64,000 bases of DNA from PALSA-1006 sp036171275 (GTDB taxonomy: Bacteria > Pseudomonadota > Gammaproteobacteria > Burkholderiales > Gallionellaceae), in the NCBI GenBank assembly GCA_036171275.1, contig JAVHQT010000027.1:44338-108337 (forward strand), written 5' to 3'. The position numbers were made by a program, and so were the translations under genes. This document shows positions 44,015 through 51,765 of this stretch, in pieces (position 1 is the stretch's first letter; each line of letters starts with the position of its first letter). The notes under the pieces are model-generated. The model worked only from the letters and a program-made list of their open reading frames with translations. It had not been told where the DNA came from and made no database searches.

Positions 44015-44272
44015 CTTTTTTTCGGGCTTGACGTCGCTCCAGTCATAGCCCGGCGCCATTGCCTTGGTTGACTCAGGTCGCAACGCGCCCAGTTTGCAAA
44101 TAAAACGCTGACCTTCTTTTAGCTTGATTGTTTCCGTTAACATCCGCGTAATATCCTGCGCGTGTTGTGCATCGGGTACCAACGCAATCGTTTGCGAATC
44201 TTTTTCTGATACCAATAAAATGCGGTAAAAGTTTTTTTGAATGCGTAAGTGCTTAGGTACGTTATCAGGCAT
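44003..44272 (-). CDS. Conserved-looking small protein of unknown function
   Basis: This is an 89-residue predicted cytoplasmic protein, rich in charged residues, with no membrane segment or recognisable motif. It starts MPDNVPKHLRIQKNFYRILL and contains the acidic tail GYDWSDVKPEKK. An AAGGAA ribosome-like site lies about 10 bp before the ATG, which supports it being real. It ends back to back with the DUF167 gene inside a repeat copy. I do not recognise the family. Confidence 0.55.
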   Translation of the reverse strand: MPDNVPKHLRIQKNFYRILLVSEKDSQTIALVPDAQHAQDITRMLTETIKLKEGQRFICKLGALRPESTKAMAPGYDWSDVKPEKKITR

Positions 44273-44363
44273 GGCGGATAATTCCTTGAAATAATTGAAA
44301 TAAAGACGCAGGCAAGATCATACAAAACATTTGCTTAGACTGCTCTAGTATCGGCAGTTTCAA

Positions 44364-44390
44364 ACAAAAAGGAGCCTAAGCTCCTTTTTG
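44364..44390 (-). terminator. Intrinsic terminator of the rpsP-rimM-trmD-rplS operon
   Basis: Perfect stem AAAAAGGAGC / GCTCCTTTTT with a four-base loop and a T run in both directions. It sits 25 bp beyond the rplS stop and probably acts bidirectionally. Confidence 0.8.
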
Positions 44391-44414
44391 TTTATCTGCG
44401 CATTGCCAACAAGC

Positions 44415-44792
44415 TTAAGCGGCCGCCACCACTTTACGTGGTGCGAGTTTTTCTTTGATACGTGCCGATTTGCCAGAACGTTCACGCAGGTAATACAGTT
44501 TGGCGCGACGCACATCGCCGCGACGCTTAACTTCAATGCCATCGATTGAAGGGGAATAAGTTTGAAAGGTCCGCTCTACGCCTTCGCCAGAGGAGACTTT
44601 ACGCACGATAAAGGATGAGTTCAGACCTTTGTTGCGCTTGGCAATCACCACGCCCTCAAAAGATTGAGTCCGTTTGCGCTCTCCTTCAACGACATTGACG
44701 TTAACAATGACGGTATCGCCTGGGGCGAAAAGAGGAATGATTTTACCCAAACGGGCGATTTCTTCTTTTTCTAAAATTCCAATCAGATTCAT
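44415..44792 (-). CDS. rplS: 50S ribosomal protein L19
   Basis: This 125-residue ribosomal protein sits near the 30S-50S interface. The start at 44792 (MNLIGILEKEEIARLGK) is chosen over a 47-codon in-frame extension that overlaps trmD. The signatures FAPGDTVIVNVNVVEGERKR and KLYYLRERSGKSARIKEKL are intact. It is the last gene of the operon and is followed by a strong terminator. Confidence 0.96.
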   Translation of the reverse strand: MNLIGILEKEEIARLGKIIPLFAPGDTVIVNVNVVEGERKRTQSFEGVVIAKRNKGLNSSFIVRKVSSGEGVERTFQTYSPSIDGIEVKRRGDVRRAKLYYLRERSGKSARIKEKLAPRKVVAAA

Positions 44793-44800
44793 GTTATTTC

Positions 44801-45565
44801 CTATTGTTGTACGGAGACTTGTTCCTGCTGGTACGCTGCCAGTAGCCGAGCTTCCTGTTTTGTTAACTGGCGCTTTGCCAGCAAATCTGGGCGACGTTCC
44901 GCAGTCCGACCTAATGACTGTTTCAATCGCCACTGCTCTATTTCAGCATGGTGTCCAGACAATAAAACGTCAGGAATGCCCTCGCCGTCATAAATTTCTG
45001 GGCGCGTGTAGTGCGGACAATCGAGCAAACCGTGCACAAACGAATCTTGCTGCGCCGATTCGGCATCGCCCAACACACCGGGCAATTGCCGCACCAAACT
45101 GTCAATCAACACCATCGCCGCCAATTCTCCCCCGGACAAAACGTAATCACCGATCGAGATTTCTTCATCTACATGCCGCCGAATAAAGCGTTCATCCACA
45201 CCTTCATACCGACTCGTCAGCAAAATTAAATCTTCATTGCGCACCAACAATTCTTGCCCCACTTGATGCGTCAACGGACGACCTTGCGGTGACAAATGAA
45301 TCACGCGACTTTTCTTGCTGCTTATTTGCGCTTGCGCCGTTTTCGCCGCAGTAAGCGCTTTTGCTAACGGCTCAATCAACATCACCATGCCAGGACCGCC
45401 GCCGAAAGGCCTGTCGTCCACCGTGCGGTGATTGTCGCTGGTAAAGTCTCGCGGATTCCAAGTTTGCAACTGAAACTTTTTTTGTTCCGCTGCGCGCCGC
45501 GTTACACCGTATTGAGTGATGGCCGCGAACATATCCGGGAACAGCGTAACGACATCAAACCTCAT
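44801..45565 (-). CDS. trmD: tRNA (guanine37-N1)-methyltransferase
   Basis: This 254-residue SPOUT-family enzyme methylates G37 of tRNAs reading CNN-type codons to prevent frameshifting. The start at 45565 (MRFDVVTLFPDMFAAI) overlaps the rimM stop as ATGA. The PFGGGPGMVM motif, LTSRYEGVDERF and the trefoil-knot SIGDYVLSGGELAAMVLID are diagnostic. Third gene of the rpsP operon. Confidence 0.97.
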   Translation of the reverse strand: MRFDVVTLFPDMFAAITQYGVTRRAAEQKKFQLQTWNPRDFTSDNHRTVDDRPFGGGPGMVMLIEPLAKALTAAKTAQAQISSKKSRVIHLSPQGRPLTHQVGQELLVRNEDLILLTSRYEGVDERFIRRHVDEEISIGDYVLSGGELAAMVLIDSLVRQLPGVLGDAESAQQDSFVHGLLDCPHYTRPEIYDGEGIPDVLLSGHHAEIEQWRLKQSLGRTAERRPDLLAKRQLTKQEARLLAAYQQEQVSVQQ

Positions 45566-46098
45566 TGCAGATAATCCGCCTGCCAATCCACCCGAATGGA
45601 TTTCTCTGCCAAATTCACACCTTGAATTACGCTGGCAATAAAAGGAATCAGGCGTTCCACACCTTCAGCATCCCGCACACTCAGCACATCATTCGCACCG
45701 GTTTCCAACAAGGTATCCACCGTTCCCAGCACTTCATCAGCGAGATTGACGACATTCATGCCAATCAAATCAGACCAGTAATACTCACCTTCGGCCTGCG
45801 CAGGCAAGCTATCTCGATGGATTGCGACCAGCAGACCTTTGCATTGCTCGGCGCTGGTGCGATCTAAAATACCGGGAAGTTTGGCGATGATAATTTTGCC
45901 GTGGACGTTGGCTTCCAACACTTCCACCTTGCGCCACGGCTGCTTATCGTTACCGAGATACCACGCGTCGTAATCCAGCAGACCATCCAAATATTCGGTA
46001 AAAGTTTGCACTTTCACCCAACCGAGAATCCCTTGCGCGCCAACAATTCGCCCCATGACAACCATGGAGTCAGCGAAATTAGGCAGTTGCGGTTGCAC
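45562..46098 (-). CDS. rimM: Ribosome maturation factor RimM
   Basis: This protein of up to 178 residues assists 30S head assembly. The N-terminal domain motif is VVMGRIVGAQGILGWVKVQTFT and the C-terminal PRC-barrel part includes YYWSDLIGMNVVN and RLIPFIASVIQGVNL. The start is unsettled. GTG at 46098 lies 20 bp inside rpsP; ATGs at 46065 and 46056 are alternatives but leave a very short N-terminus. It lies between rpsP and trmD as usual. Confidence 0.93.
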   Translation of the reverse strand: MQPQLPNFADSMVVMGRIVGAQGILGWVKVQTFTEYLDGLLDYDAWYLGNDKQPWRKVEVLEANVHGKIIIAKLPGILDRTSAEQCKGLLVAIHRDSLPAQAEGEYYWSDLIGMNVVNLADEVLGTVDTLLETGANDVLSVRDAEGVERLIPFIASVIQGVNLAEKSIRVDWQADYLQ

Positions 46099-46333
46099 CA
46101 GCGCGTTTCACCAACTTAGCCACGGCATCGCTGAATTGCGCGCCATGTTGTTGCCAATGCGCAACACGTCCCAAATCCAAACGCAGACCTTCTTGACCTT
46201 CAGCTGCCAATGGATTGTAAAAACCAACGCGCTCAATAAAACGACCATCACGACGATTGCGCGAATCCGCTACAACGACATTGTAAAAAGGACGATTCTT
46301 AGAACCGCCGCGAGCCATACGAATGATAACCAT
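46079..46333 (-). CDS. rpsP: 30S ribosomal protein S16
   Basis: This 84-residue ribosomal protein starts at 46333 (MVIIRMARGGSKNRPFYNVVVADSR), ten codons inside a longer frame. The signature GRFIERVGFYNPLA is intact. It is the first gene of the rpsP-rimM-trmD-rplS operon. The signal-recognition gene ffh, which precedes rpsP in many gammaproteobacteria, is absent here and an HTH regulator gene lies upstream on the same strand. Confidence 0.96.
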   Translation of the reverse strand: MVIIRMARGGSKNRPFYNVVVADSRNRRDGRFIERVGFYNPLAAEGQEGLRLDLGRVAHWQQHGAQFSDAVAKLVKRAGATATA

Positions 46334-46437
46334 AGTCAAAATCCAATAAAAAGGATTGGCCAAATGCCAAAGGGCGCGAATTCTACGATATTTGGGGAAA
46401 GAATGGCAAGCAGAATACGCATTTCAGTCTGTTAGTT

Positions 46438-46860
46438 TTATATTTTACTTTTCTGGTTTGCCAATACCGCTGAATACGCTTGCGCGAAAGTGACAATCAC
46501 CTCACGCACTACTTTGCGTTGCGCCAGCGGCAAACCAAGATAAGCTTCAAACACCTCACGTTCTCGATAGGCAATGCCTTCATCCCAGCGAGCGGTTTGC
46601 TGTTGAATGCGCTGCTCGACTTCCACGCCATAGCGCAATTCTTGCGGTGAAATTTGCAACCATTCCGCCAAGATTAAAATCTTTTCTTGTCTGGGTATGG
46701 ATTCACCGAGCAACCAACGACGCACCCCGTGCAAGGTCATCGACTTGCCCCAGTAGCGCAAATTAAATTCTCGTTCTAGTACGGCAGGTTTCGCCTCAAA
46801 TCCAGCCGCCAGCATGGCTTTACGTAACCGTAATGCAAACTTTTTATTTGAATTTTCCAT
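46438..46860 (-). CDS. HTH-type DNA-binding protein (XRE/phage-repressor-like)
   Basis: This 140-residue protein has an N-terminal helix-turn-helix (about 5-75) including FNLRYWGKSMTLHGVRRWLLGESIPRQEKILILAEWLQISPQEL, interrupted only by normal family variation. The C-terminal half is helical. The pattern fits small XRE-like regulators that bind short operators near their own gene. It is divergent from an outer-membrane protein gene, and the intergenic region holds TTAC/GTAA palindromes. The regulated target is an inference. Confidence 0.75.
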   Translation of the reverse strand: MENSNKKFALRLRKAMLAAGFEAKPAVLEREFNLRYWGKSMTLHGVRRWLLGESIPRQEKILILAEWLQISPQELRYGVEVEQRIQQQTARWDEGIAYREREVFEAYLGLPLAQRKVVREVIVTFAQAYSAVLANQKSKI

Positions 46861-46869
46861 GGCGCAAAG

Positions 46870-46947
46870 TTACTGGCGTAAGCAAAGGCAATGTGAAAAG
46901 TCAGTTTACAAACAGTTACGTGATTTATTTGACTTTTGATTACGTAA
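46870..46947. promoter_or_regulatory. Candidate operator region between HTH regulator and OMP gene
   Basis: The palindromes TTACTGGCGTAA (46870-46881) and TTACGTAA (46940-46947), with GTTACGTGA (46916-46924) between them, flank the start of the regulator gene and precede the OMP gene. Repeated TTAC/GTAA half-sites suggest regulator binding, but no promoter was confidently placed. Confidence 0.35.
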
Positions 46948-47048
46948 TAAAGCAGAATCAACTTAAGCTCAATCGTCTTAAGAGTTTTTGTGGACGTTTT
47001 AAATCGAGACTGACCTTATCTATCTACTTATTTTTAAAGGAAATTAAC

Positions 47049-47633
47049 ATGAAGAAAAACATCTTGGCATTAGTGCTGTTATCTGCAATCGCAACACCAG
47101 CCATGGCAGACAACGCCGGCAAGGTATATGTAGCAGGTAACCTGGGAACAGCAAGCCTTGTCAATGCAACGGTAACTATCAATGGCATACCATATACTTA
47201 CGTGAATCCGGGAACTATTAGTTTTGCGGCAGGTTATCAGTTTAGCCCTAACATTGCGGCTGAAGTTGGCTACACTTCTTTTGGTGACACAATGTTAACT
47301 TCAACGACTGGCGAAGTTACTTTATCAACGAATTCAGTTACGCTCACAGCACTAGCCATGTACCCGTTGACTGCCGATTTAGATTTAATTGGTAAAGTAG
47401 GAATGTCGAGTAATCATGCCACTCAGAAGGCTACTGGAAATCTCTACTATACAGATGGAACACAAAGTAAATCTACGTCACAAAGTGATATGTTGTTTGG
47501 TATCGGCGCACAATATCATGCAACCTCTCATCTAAGACTCCGTGCACAGTTTGAGAATTTTGGAAAATTTAGCGGTGGCTCAGCTCCGTTAGCGATAACC
47601 ACATTTTCACTCGGAATTGCTTATTTGTTCTAA
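47049..47633 (+). CDS. Small outer-membrane beta-barrel protein
   Basis: This 194-residue protein starts at 47049 after AAGGAA, with a clean signal peptide MKKNILALVLLSAIATPAMA. Alternating hydrophobic strands follow (VYVAGNLGTASL, ISFAAGYQFSPNIAAEVGYTSFG, DLIGKVGMSSN, MLFGIGAQYH, LRLRAQFENFGKF), and it ends in Phe, the sorting signal of beta-barrels. About eight strands fit an OmpA/OmpX-like barrel. Codon use is more A/T-rich than in neighbouring housekeeping genes. Function is unknown. The stop codon TAA is part of a repeat copy. Confidence 0.85.
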   Translation: MKKNILALVLLSAIATPAMADNAGKVYVAGNLGTASLVNATVTINGIPYTYVNPGTISFAAGYQFSPNIAAEVGYTSFGDTMLTSTTGEVTLSTNSVTLTALAMYPLTADLDLIGKVGMSSNHATQKATGNLYYTDGTQSKSTSQSDMLFGIGAQYHATSHLRLRAQFENFGKFSGGSAPLAITTFSLGIAYLF

Positions 47634-47657
47634 CTATTTGATTATATTCATATTAAA
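47630..47657 (+). repeat. 29-bp dispersed repeat, copy 14 (over the OMP gene stop)
   Basis: Core TAACTATTTGATTATATTCA (18 of 20). Its first TAA is the stop codon of the outer-membrane protein gene. The opposite strand contains AATCAAATAGTTA, an exact IHF-consensus fit. Confidence 0.75.
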
Positions 47658-47678
47658 GCCGAGCTTACCCGGCTTTAA
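47653..47678. terminator. Hairpin between convergent OMP gene and Uma2 pseudogene
   Basis: A nine-base perfect stem TTAAAGCCG / CGGCTTTAA with an eight-base loop. The downstream T run is short in both directions, so it is a weak or moderate terminator. It overlaps the 3' end of the pseudogene. Confidence 0.5.
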
Positions 47679-48267
47679 TACTACGTAAACTTTCAACCGC
47701 TTTCATCGGTTCAACATCTTCAAACAAGCGCGCCATGCTGAGTGTGAGTGCCACCGATTCCAATACACAAGATTCTTGAACTGCGAAGTCGCGTAACAAC
47801 CAGCGTTCATCCGCTTGGCGGCGAAAGCTTTCTACGCTGCGCCGTTCAATATTCACCAACACATATTCCTCAAGGCTATCAATTTTTCGATAGGCGACAA
47901 ATTTTGCCCCGCTATCATAAGCTTGCGTTGAGTCGGACAGCACTTCGACAATCAGCTTTGGATGTTGGATAAACAGCGCCGCCGCTTTGTCGCCCGCATG
48001 ACAAGTATCTATCACGTCGGGTTAATAAAACGCATTGATGGCTTGCACATTTAATTTCATGTCGGACATCAAAGCGCGACAAGGTGTGCCACGCAAATGG
48101 TTGCGTAAAGCGCTGCCCAAATTCAGACCAACAATCACATGATCCTGCCGCGCCCCCACCCTATTGAACACCTCACCGTCTAGGTATTCGTGCTTATCCA
48201 TTTGTTCCGCTTCCCAAGCCAAAAAATCTTTCGCGCTAAAGGGTATTTTTTTTTGTGGCAATCCCAT
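47665..48267 (-). pseudogene. Uma2-family (DUF820) endonuclease-like gene with one in-frame stop
   Basis: Starting at ATG 48267 (ribosome site GGAGA), the frame encodes an Uma2-family start with AKDFLAWEAEQMDKHEYLDGEV, typical of PD-(D/E)xK-fold Uma2 proteins. It then meets TAA at 48022-48024. After the stop, the same frame continues with PDV, then HPKLIVEVLSDSTQAYDSGAKF, the conserved catalytic core of the family. Family members usually read a Tyr before PDV, so TAT or TAC changed to TAA is the simplest explanation. There is no frameshift. The family's biological role is poorly known. Confidence 0.8.
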
Positions 48268-48317
48268 AATATTCTCCAATTAAATCAGATAATTAGTTAA
48301 TAAAGCGCTCATTTATT

Positions 48318-48422
48318 CCGTTCGTGGTGAGCTTGTCGAACCATGCACGGAAATAAGTCGCAACTTAAATTCACCCTTCGACAAGGCACTCCTGAGCCAG
48401 TCGAAGGGCTCAGGGCGAACGG
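48318..48422. repeat. REP-like intergenic element with CCGTTCG/CGAACGG ends
   Basis: Terminal inverted repeats CCGTTCG and CGAACGG bound the element. An inner perfect stem CCCTTCGAC (48374-48382) / GTCGAAGGG (48400-48408) sits in its right half, and TGGTGAGCTTGTCGAA in its left half. The sequence resembles the intergenic repeat found widely in beta- and gammaproteobacteria. It lies between the Uma2 pseudogene and cysS. Confidence 0.7.
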
Positions 48423-48435
48423 CTGTTTTGTATCA

Positions 48436-49818
48436 CTACGCCCGCCGCCAAGTGGTGCCGTGTGCGGAATCCTCCAGCACGACTCCATCGGCTAATAATT
48501 GCTGGCGAATCTTATCCGCTTCGGCGAAGTTTTTTGCTTGTTTTGCGGCAACGCGGGCGGCAATCTGTTGTTGAATGGCCGCGTCATCCAAGCCACCAGC
48601 CGCAGCCGTGCCTTGTAAAAACGTCTGTGCATCGCGTTGCAACAGTCCTAATTTTGCTGCCAACGCTTTCAATAATGCCGCCGCTTCCATTGAGCCCTGA
48701 CGATTCACTTCATTCGCCAAGTCAAACAACACCGCGAGTGCTTCCGGTGTGTTGAAATCGTCATTCATTGCCGCATCAAAACGCTGTGCATACGCTGAAT
48801 CGGTATTCACCTCGCTGGGCAACGGCGCATTGACGCTTTTCAACGCGGTATAAAGTCGGGTCAGTGCGATTTTTGCATCATCCAAATGCGCATCCGAATA
48901 ATTCAGCGGACTACGGTAATGCGCGCGCAAAATAAAAAAGCGCACGACTTCCGCATCATATTGCTTGAGCACTTCACGAATGGTGAAAAAATTGCCCAGA
49001 CTTTTCGACATTTTTTCGTTATCCACGCGCACAAAACCGTTGTGCATCCAATAATTGACATATTGACCGCCATGCGCACCCTCGGATTGGGCAATTTCAT
49101 TTTCGTGATGCGGAAATTGCAAATCCGCGCCACCGCCGTGAATATCGAACTGATTACCTAATAAATCCGCGCCCATCGCCGAGCATTCAATATGCCAACC
49201 GGGGCGACCTTTGCCCCATTTTGAATCCCATTGCACGTCAGCACTGTCACTCATTTTGGTATGTTTCCACAACACAAAATCCAGTGGGTCGTGCTTGTTT
49301 TCTGCCACTTCGACTCGTTCACCCGCACGTAAATCCTGCAACGACTTACCAGACAATTTGCCATAGCCGGCAAACTTTCGCACCGCGAAATTCACATCGC
49401 CATCCGCGCCTTGGTACGCTAAACCGCGTTGCTCCAACTGCTCAATCAGCGCCAACATTTGCGGCACAAACTGGGTTGCGCGCGGCTCATGGTCGGGGCG
49501 CAGTACGCCTAAAGCGTCCGCATCTTGGTGCATTGCATCAATAAATCGTTGCGTAAGCACATGAATAGATTCATTATTTTTTATAGCGCGCTGAATAATT
49601 TTGTCATCAATGTCAGTAATATTGCGCACATAGGTGACGGCATAACCGCTGGCTTTTAACCAGCGATACACCATATCGAACACCACCATCACCCGTGCAT
49701 GACCCAGATGACAAAAATCGTACACCGTCATGCCGCAAACATACATTCGAACGGCGTTGTGATCGATGGGGTGGAATACCTGTTTTGCTCCACCCAGTGT
49801 GTTATAAATTTTAAGCAT
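48436..49818 (-). CDS. cysS: Cysteinyl-tRNA synthetase
   Basis: This 460-residue class I synthetase has CGMTVYDFCHLGHARV, which contains the first zinc cysteine and the HIGH-type motif HLGH. Zinc and specificity residues lie in HIECSAMG and HGGGADLQFPHHENEIAQSE, and KMSKSLGNF is the second class I signature. The C-terminal tail is helical. A repeat copy lies about 90 bp upstream of its start. Confidence 0.97.
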   Translation of the reverse strand: MLKIYNTLGGAKQVFHPIDHNAVRMYVCGMTVYDFCHLGHARVMVVFDMVYRWLKASGYAVTYVRNITDIDDKIIQRAIKNNESIHVLTQRFIDAMHQDADALGVLRPDHEPRATQFVPQMLALIEQLEQRGLAYQGADGDVNFAVRKFAGYGKLSGKSLQDLRAGERVEVAENKHDPLDFVLWKHTKMSDSADVQWDSKWGKGRPGWHIECSAMGADLLGNQFDIHGGGADLQFPHHENEIAQSEGAHGGQYVNYWMHNGFVRVDNEKMSKSLGNFFTIREVLKQYDAEVVRFFILRAHYRSPLNYSDAHLDDAKIALTRLYTALKSVNAPLPSEVNTDSAYAQRFDAAMNDDFNTPEALAVLFDLANEVNRQGSMEAAALLKALAAKLGLLQRDAQTFLQGTAAAGGLDDAAIQQQIAARVAAKQAKNFAEADKIRQQLLADGVVLEDSAHGTTWRRA

Positions 49819-49907
49819 GATTTAAATCCATTTATCGAATAAGGTAAAACGCGCGCCTAAATATGCAGACGCTTTGTTGCTGGCACTGTTTGCAAAAAAA
49901 TAGTAGC

Positions 49908-49936
49908 TTAACACCATGATTATAAAGCGTTTTTTC
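49908..49936 (+). repeat. 29-bp dispersed repeat, copy 15 (cysS-xthA gap)
   Basis: TAACACCATGATTATAAAGC with a T-rich tail, ATGATT subtype. It lies in the gap 49819-49973 between cysS and xthA, which are both on the minus strand. Confidence 0.6.
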
Positions 49937-49973
49937 AATTTGTTTTATCCAGAAAACTCGAAACAGATTGAAT

Positions 49974-50759
49974 CTAGGGTTGCGTTACATCCTCCTTTGC
50001 AAGGCTAAACTGCGCAATCACGGGAGCGTGATCGGAAGGGCGTTCCCATTTTCGCGGGTTTCTATCAACCCAGCATTGTGTACATTTTAATGCCGCACTG
50101 ACCAAAATATGGTCGATACGCATTCCGGTATTGCGACGAAAGGACATCATTCGGTAATCCCACCAAGTAAAACTTTTCTCGGCTTGCTCAAATAAGCGAA
50201 ACGAATCGCGCAAGCCCAGCGCAATCAAGCCTTGGAACGCAGCGCGCTCTTCCTCGCTCACCAAAATAGCTCCCTGCCACACCAGCGGATCATGCACATC
50301 GCAATCGGCGGGGGCAATATTGAAGTCACCGAGTAAAACCAAGCGTTCATGCGTCGCCATTTCCAGTTTTAACCATGCTTTTAGCGCTGCTAACCACTTT
50401 AATTTGTACTGAAATTTATCAGAATCCAGACTTTGACCGTTAGGAATATACACACAGACAATCCGTACACCCTTGACGGTTGCGGCCAGCACTCGCTTTT
50501 GCTCATCGGCAAAATCAGGAATGCCAACCTGCACCTCGCTAATCGGCAAGCGGCTTACAATCGCCACGCCGTTATAGGTCTTTTGACCGGAAAAGACGCT
50601 GTGATAACCCGCCGCCGCGAGCTGCGCATGTGGGAAATCGGCATCTTGCTGCTTGGTTTCTTGCAAGCAAACCGCGTCCATTGGATTGTCGGCCAACCAC
50701 AGTAACAAATGCGGTAGCCGCACTTTTAAAGAGTTTACATTCCAAGTGGCAATTTTCAT
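49974..50759 (-). CDS. xthA: Exodeoxyribonuclease III
   Basis: This 261-residue Mg2+-dependent AP endonuclease/3'-5' exonuclease of the EEP fold acts in base-excision repair. The motifs are MKIATWNVNSLKVRLPHL, LQETK with the metal-binding Glu, YNGVAIVSR, LLGDFNIAPADCDVHDP and the C-terminal PSDHAPVIAQF. Its ATG is only 2 bp from a repeat copy that lies in the divergent region shared with mlaF. Confidence 0.96.
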   Translation of the reverse strand: MKIATWNVNSLKVRLPHLLLWLADNPMDAVCLQETKQQDADFPHAQLAAAGYHSVFSGQKTYNGVAIVSRLPISEVQVGIPDFADEQKRVLAATVKGVRIVCVYIPNGQSLDSDKFQYKLKWLAALKAWLKLEMATHERLVLLGDFNIAPADCDVHDPLVWQGAILVSEEERAAFQGLIALGLRDSFRLFEQAEKSFTWWDYRMMSFRRNTGMRIDHILVSAALKCTQCWVDRNPRKWERPSDHAPVIAQFSLAKEDVTQP

Positions 50760-50761
50760 TT

Positions 50762-50790
50762 GTAACCTATTGATTATATTGAATAATTTT
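50762..50790 (+). repeat. 29-bp dispersed repeat, copy 16 (xthA-mlaF divergent region)
   Basis: Core TAACCTATTGATTATATTGA with the full A/T tail, one of the best-preserved copies. The opposite strand gives AATCAATAGGTTA, an exact IHF-consensus fit, placed between the divergent starts of xthA and mlaF. Confidence 0.75.
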
Positions 50791-50900
50791 AAATATCACC
50801 TTCGCTCACTCCTGCAAGAAACGATGATTGGCAAAAAACAGCGCACCTTAACCAGTAAAATCAGCTCTGGCAATCCTGAAAAATTTGCTTTTTCAGCCCG

Positions 50901-50929
50901 TTGTGGATGCAAGCTGCCTAGTTTAGAAT
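50901..50929 (+). promoter_or_regulatory. Probable promoter of the mla operon
   Basis: TTGTGG (50901-50906), a 17-base spacer and TAGAAT (50924-50929), followed by a GCGCGC discriminator. It lies 32 bp before the GTG start of mlaF. Confidence 0.6.
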
Positions 50930-50961
50930 GCGCGCTCTCAAAATTCCCAAGAAAGTTTTTC

Positions 50962-51765
50962 GTGTCACAACAAGCGTTGGTCGAAATCCGTGATGTCAAT
51001 TTTTCCTATGATAGCCGCCCGATTCTAAAAGGGATCAACATGACTTTTCACAAAGGAAAAGTGATTGCCATTATGGGCGGCAGCGGTTGCGGCAAGACCA
51101 CGTTGTTTCGTTTGATTGGCGGCGCGTTGCGTCCAACCAAGGGCGACATTACCATAGCCGGGCAAAACATCCATCAACTGGATCAACACGGTTTGTATGC
51201 CATGCGCCGCAAAATGGGCGTGTTGTTCCAATTTGGCGCACTGTTTACCGATATGTCGGTGTATGACAACGTGGCGTTTCAAATGCGCGAACACACCGAC
51301 TTACCGGAAGAAATGATTCATGATTTGGTGATGATGAAACTGCATTCCGTTGGCTTGCGCGGTACGCACGCTTTAATGCCCGCCGAATTATCGGGTGGCA
51401 TGGCGCGTCGCGTTGCCTTGGCGCGCACCGTGGCACTCGATCCGATGCTGATTTTGTACGATGAACCGTTTGCCGGACTCGACCCCATTTCGCTTTCCGT
51501 GGTCGGCGCGTCGATTCGGCGGCTGAATAATGCGCTGGGCGCAACCTCAGTCGTCGTCACACACGACGTGCAAGAATCACTAAAGATCGTTGATTATATT
51601 TACTTTATTTCTGATGGCGTCATTGTCGCCGAAGGCACGCCCGCCGAAATTGAAGCCTCGGATAAACCTTATGTACATCAATTTGTCCACGGTAAAATGG
51701 ATGGTCCTTTGCCATTTCATTATCCCAGCTCTGATTATCGGCAAGATTTAGGAGTGAGCGTCTGA
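50962..51765 (+). CDS. mlaF: Mla phospholipid transport ATP-binding protein
   Basis: The GTG at 50962 (VSQQALVEIRDVNFSYDSR) comes after the promoter and gives 267 residues, the family length. Longer in-frame upstream starts run through the promoter. Walker A is GGSGCGKTT, the ABC signature is LSGGMARRVALART, and Walker B is LILYDEPFAGLDP. It powers the MlaFEDB complex, which moves phospholipids between inner and outer membranes. The stop overlaps mlaE as TGATG. Confidence 0.94.
   Translation: MSQQALVEIRDVNFSYDSRPILKGINMTFHKGKVIAIMGGSGCGKTTLFRLIGGALRPTKGDITIAGQNIHQLDQHGLYAMRRKMGVLFQFGALFTDMSVYDNVAFQMREHTDLPEEMIHDLVMMKLHSVGLRGTHALMPAELSGGMARRVALARTVALDPMLILYDEPFAGLDPISLSVVGASIRRLNNALGATSVVVTHDVQESLKIVDYIYFISDGVIVAEGTPAEIEASDKPYVHQFVHGKMDGPLPFHYPSSDYRQDLGVSV

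Noticed and set aside
44793..44933. 47-codon extension of rplS
   Set aside because: It overlaps the end of trmD and lies outside the L19 family length; MNLIGILEKEE is the standard start.
51585..51612. TTGATTATATT string in mlaF resembling the dispersed repeat
   Set aside because: It encodes DYIYFISDG, ordinary conserved ABC-ATPase sequence, and lacks the TAAC-N4 left part of the repeat.
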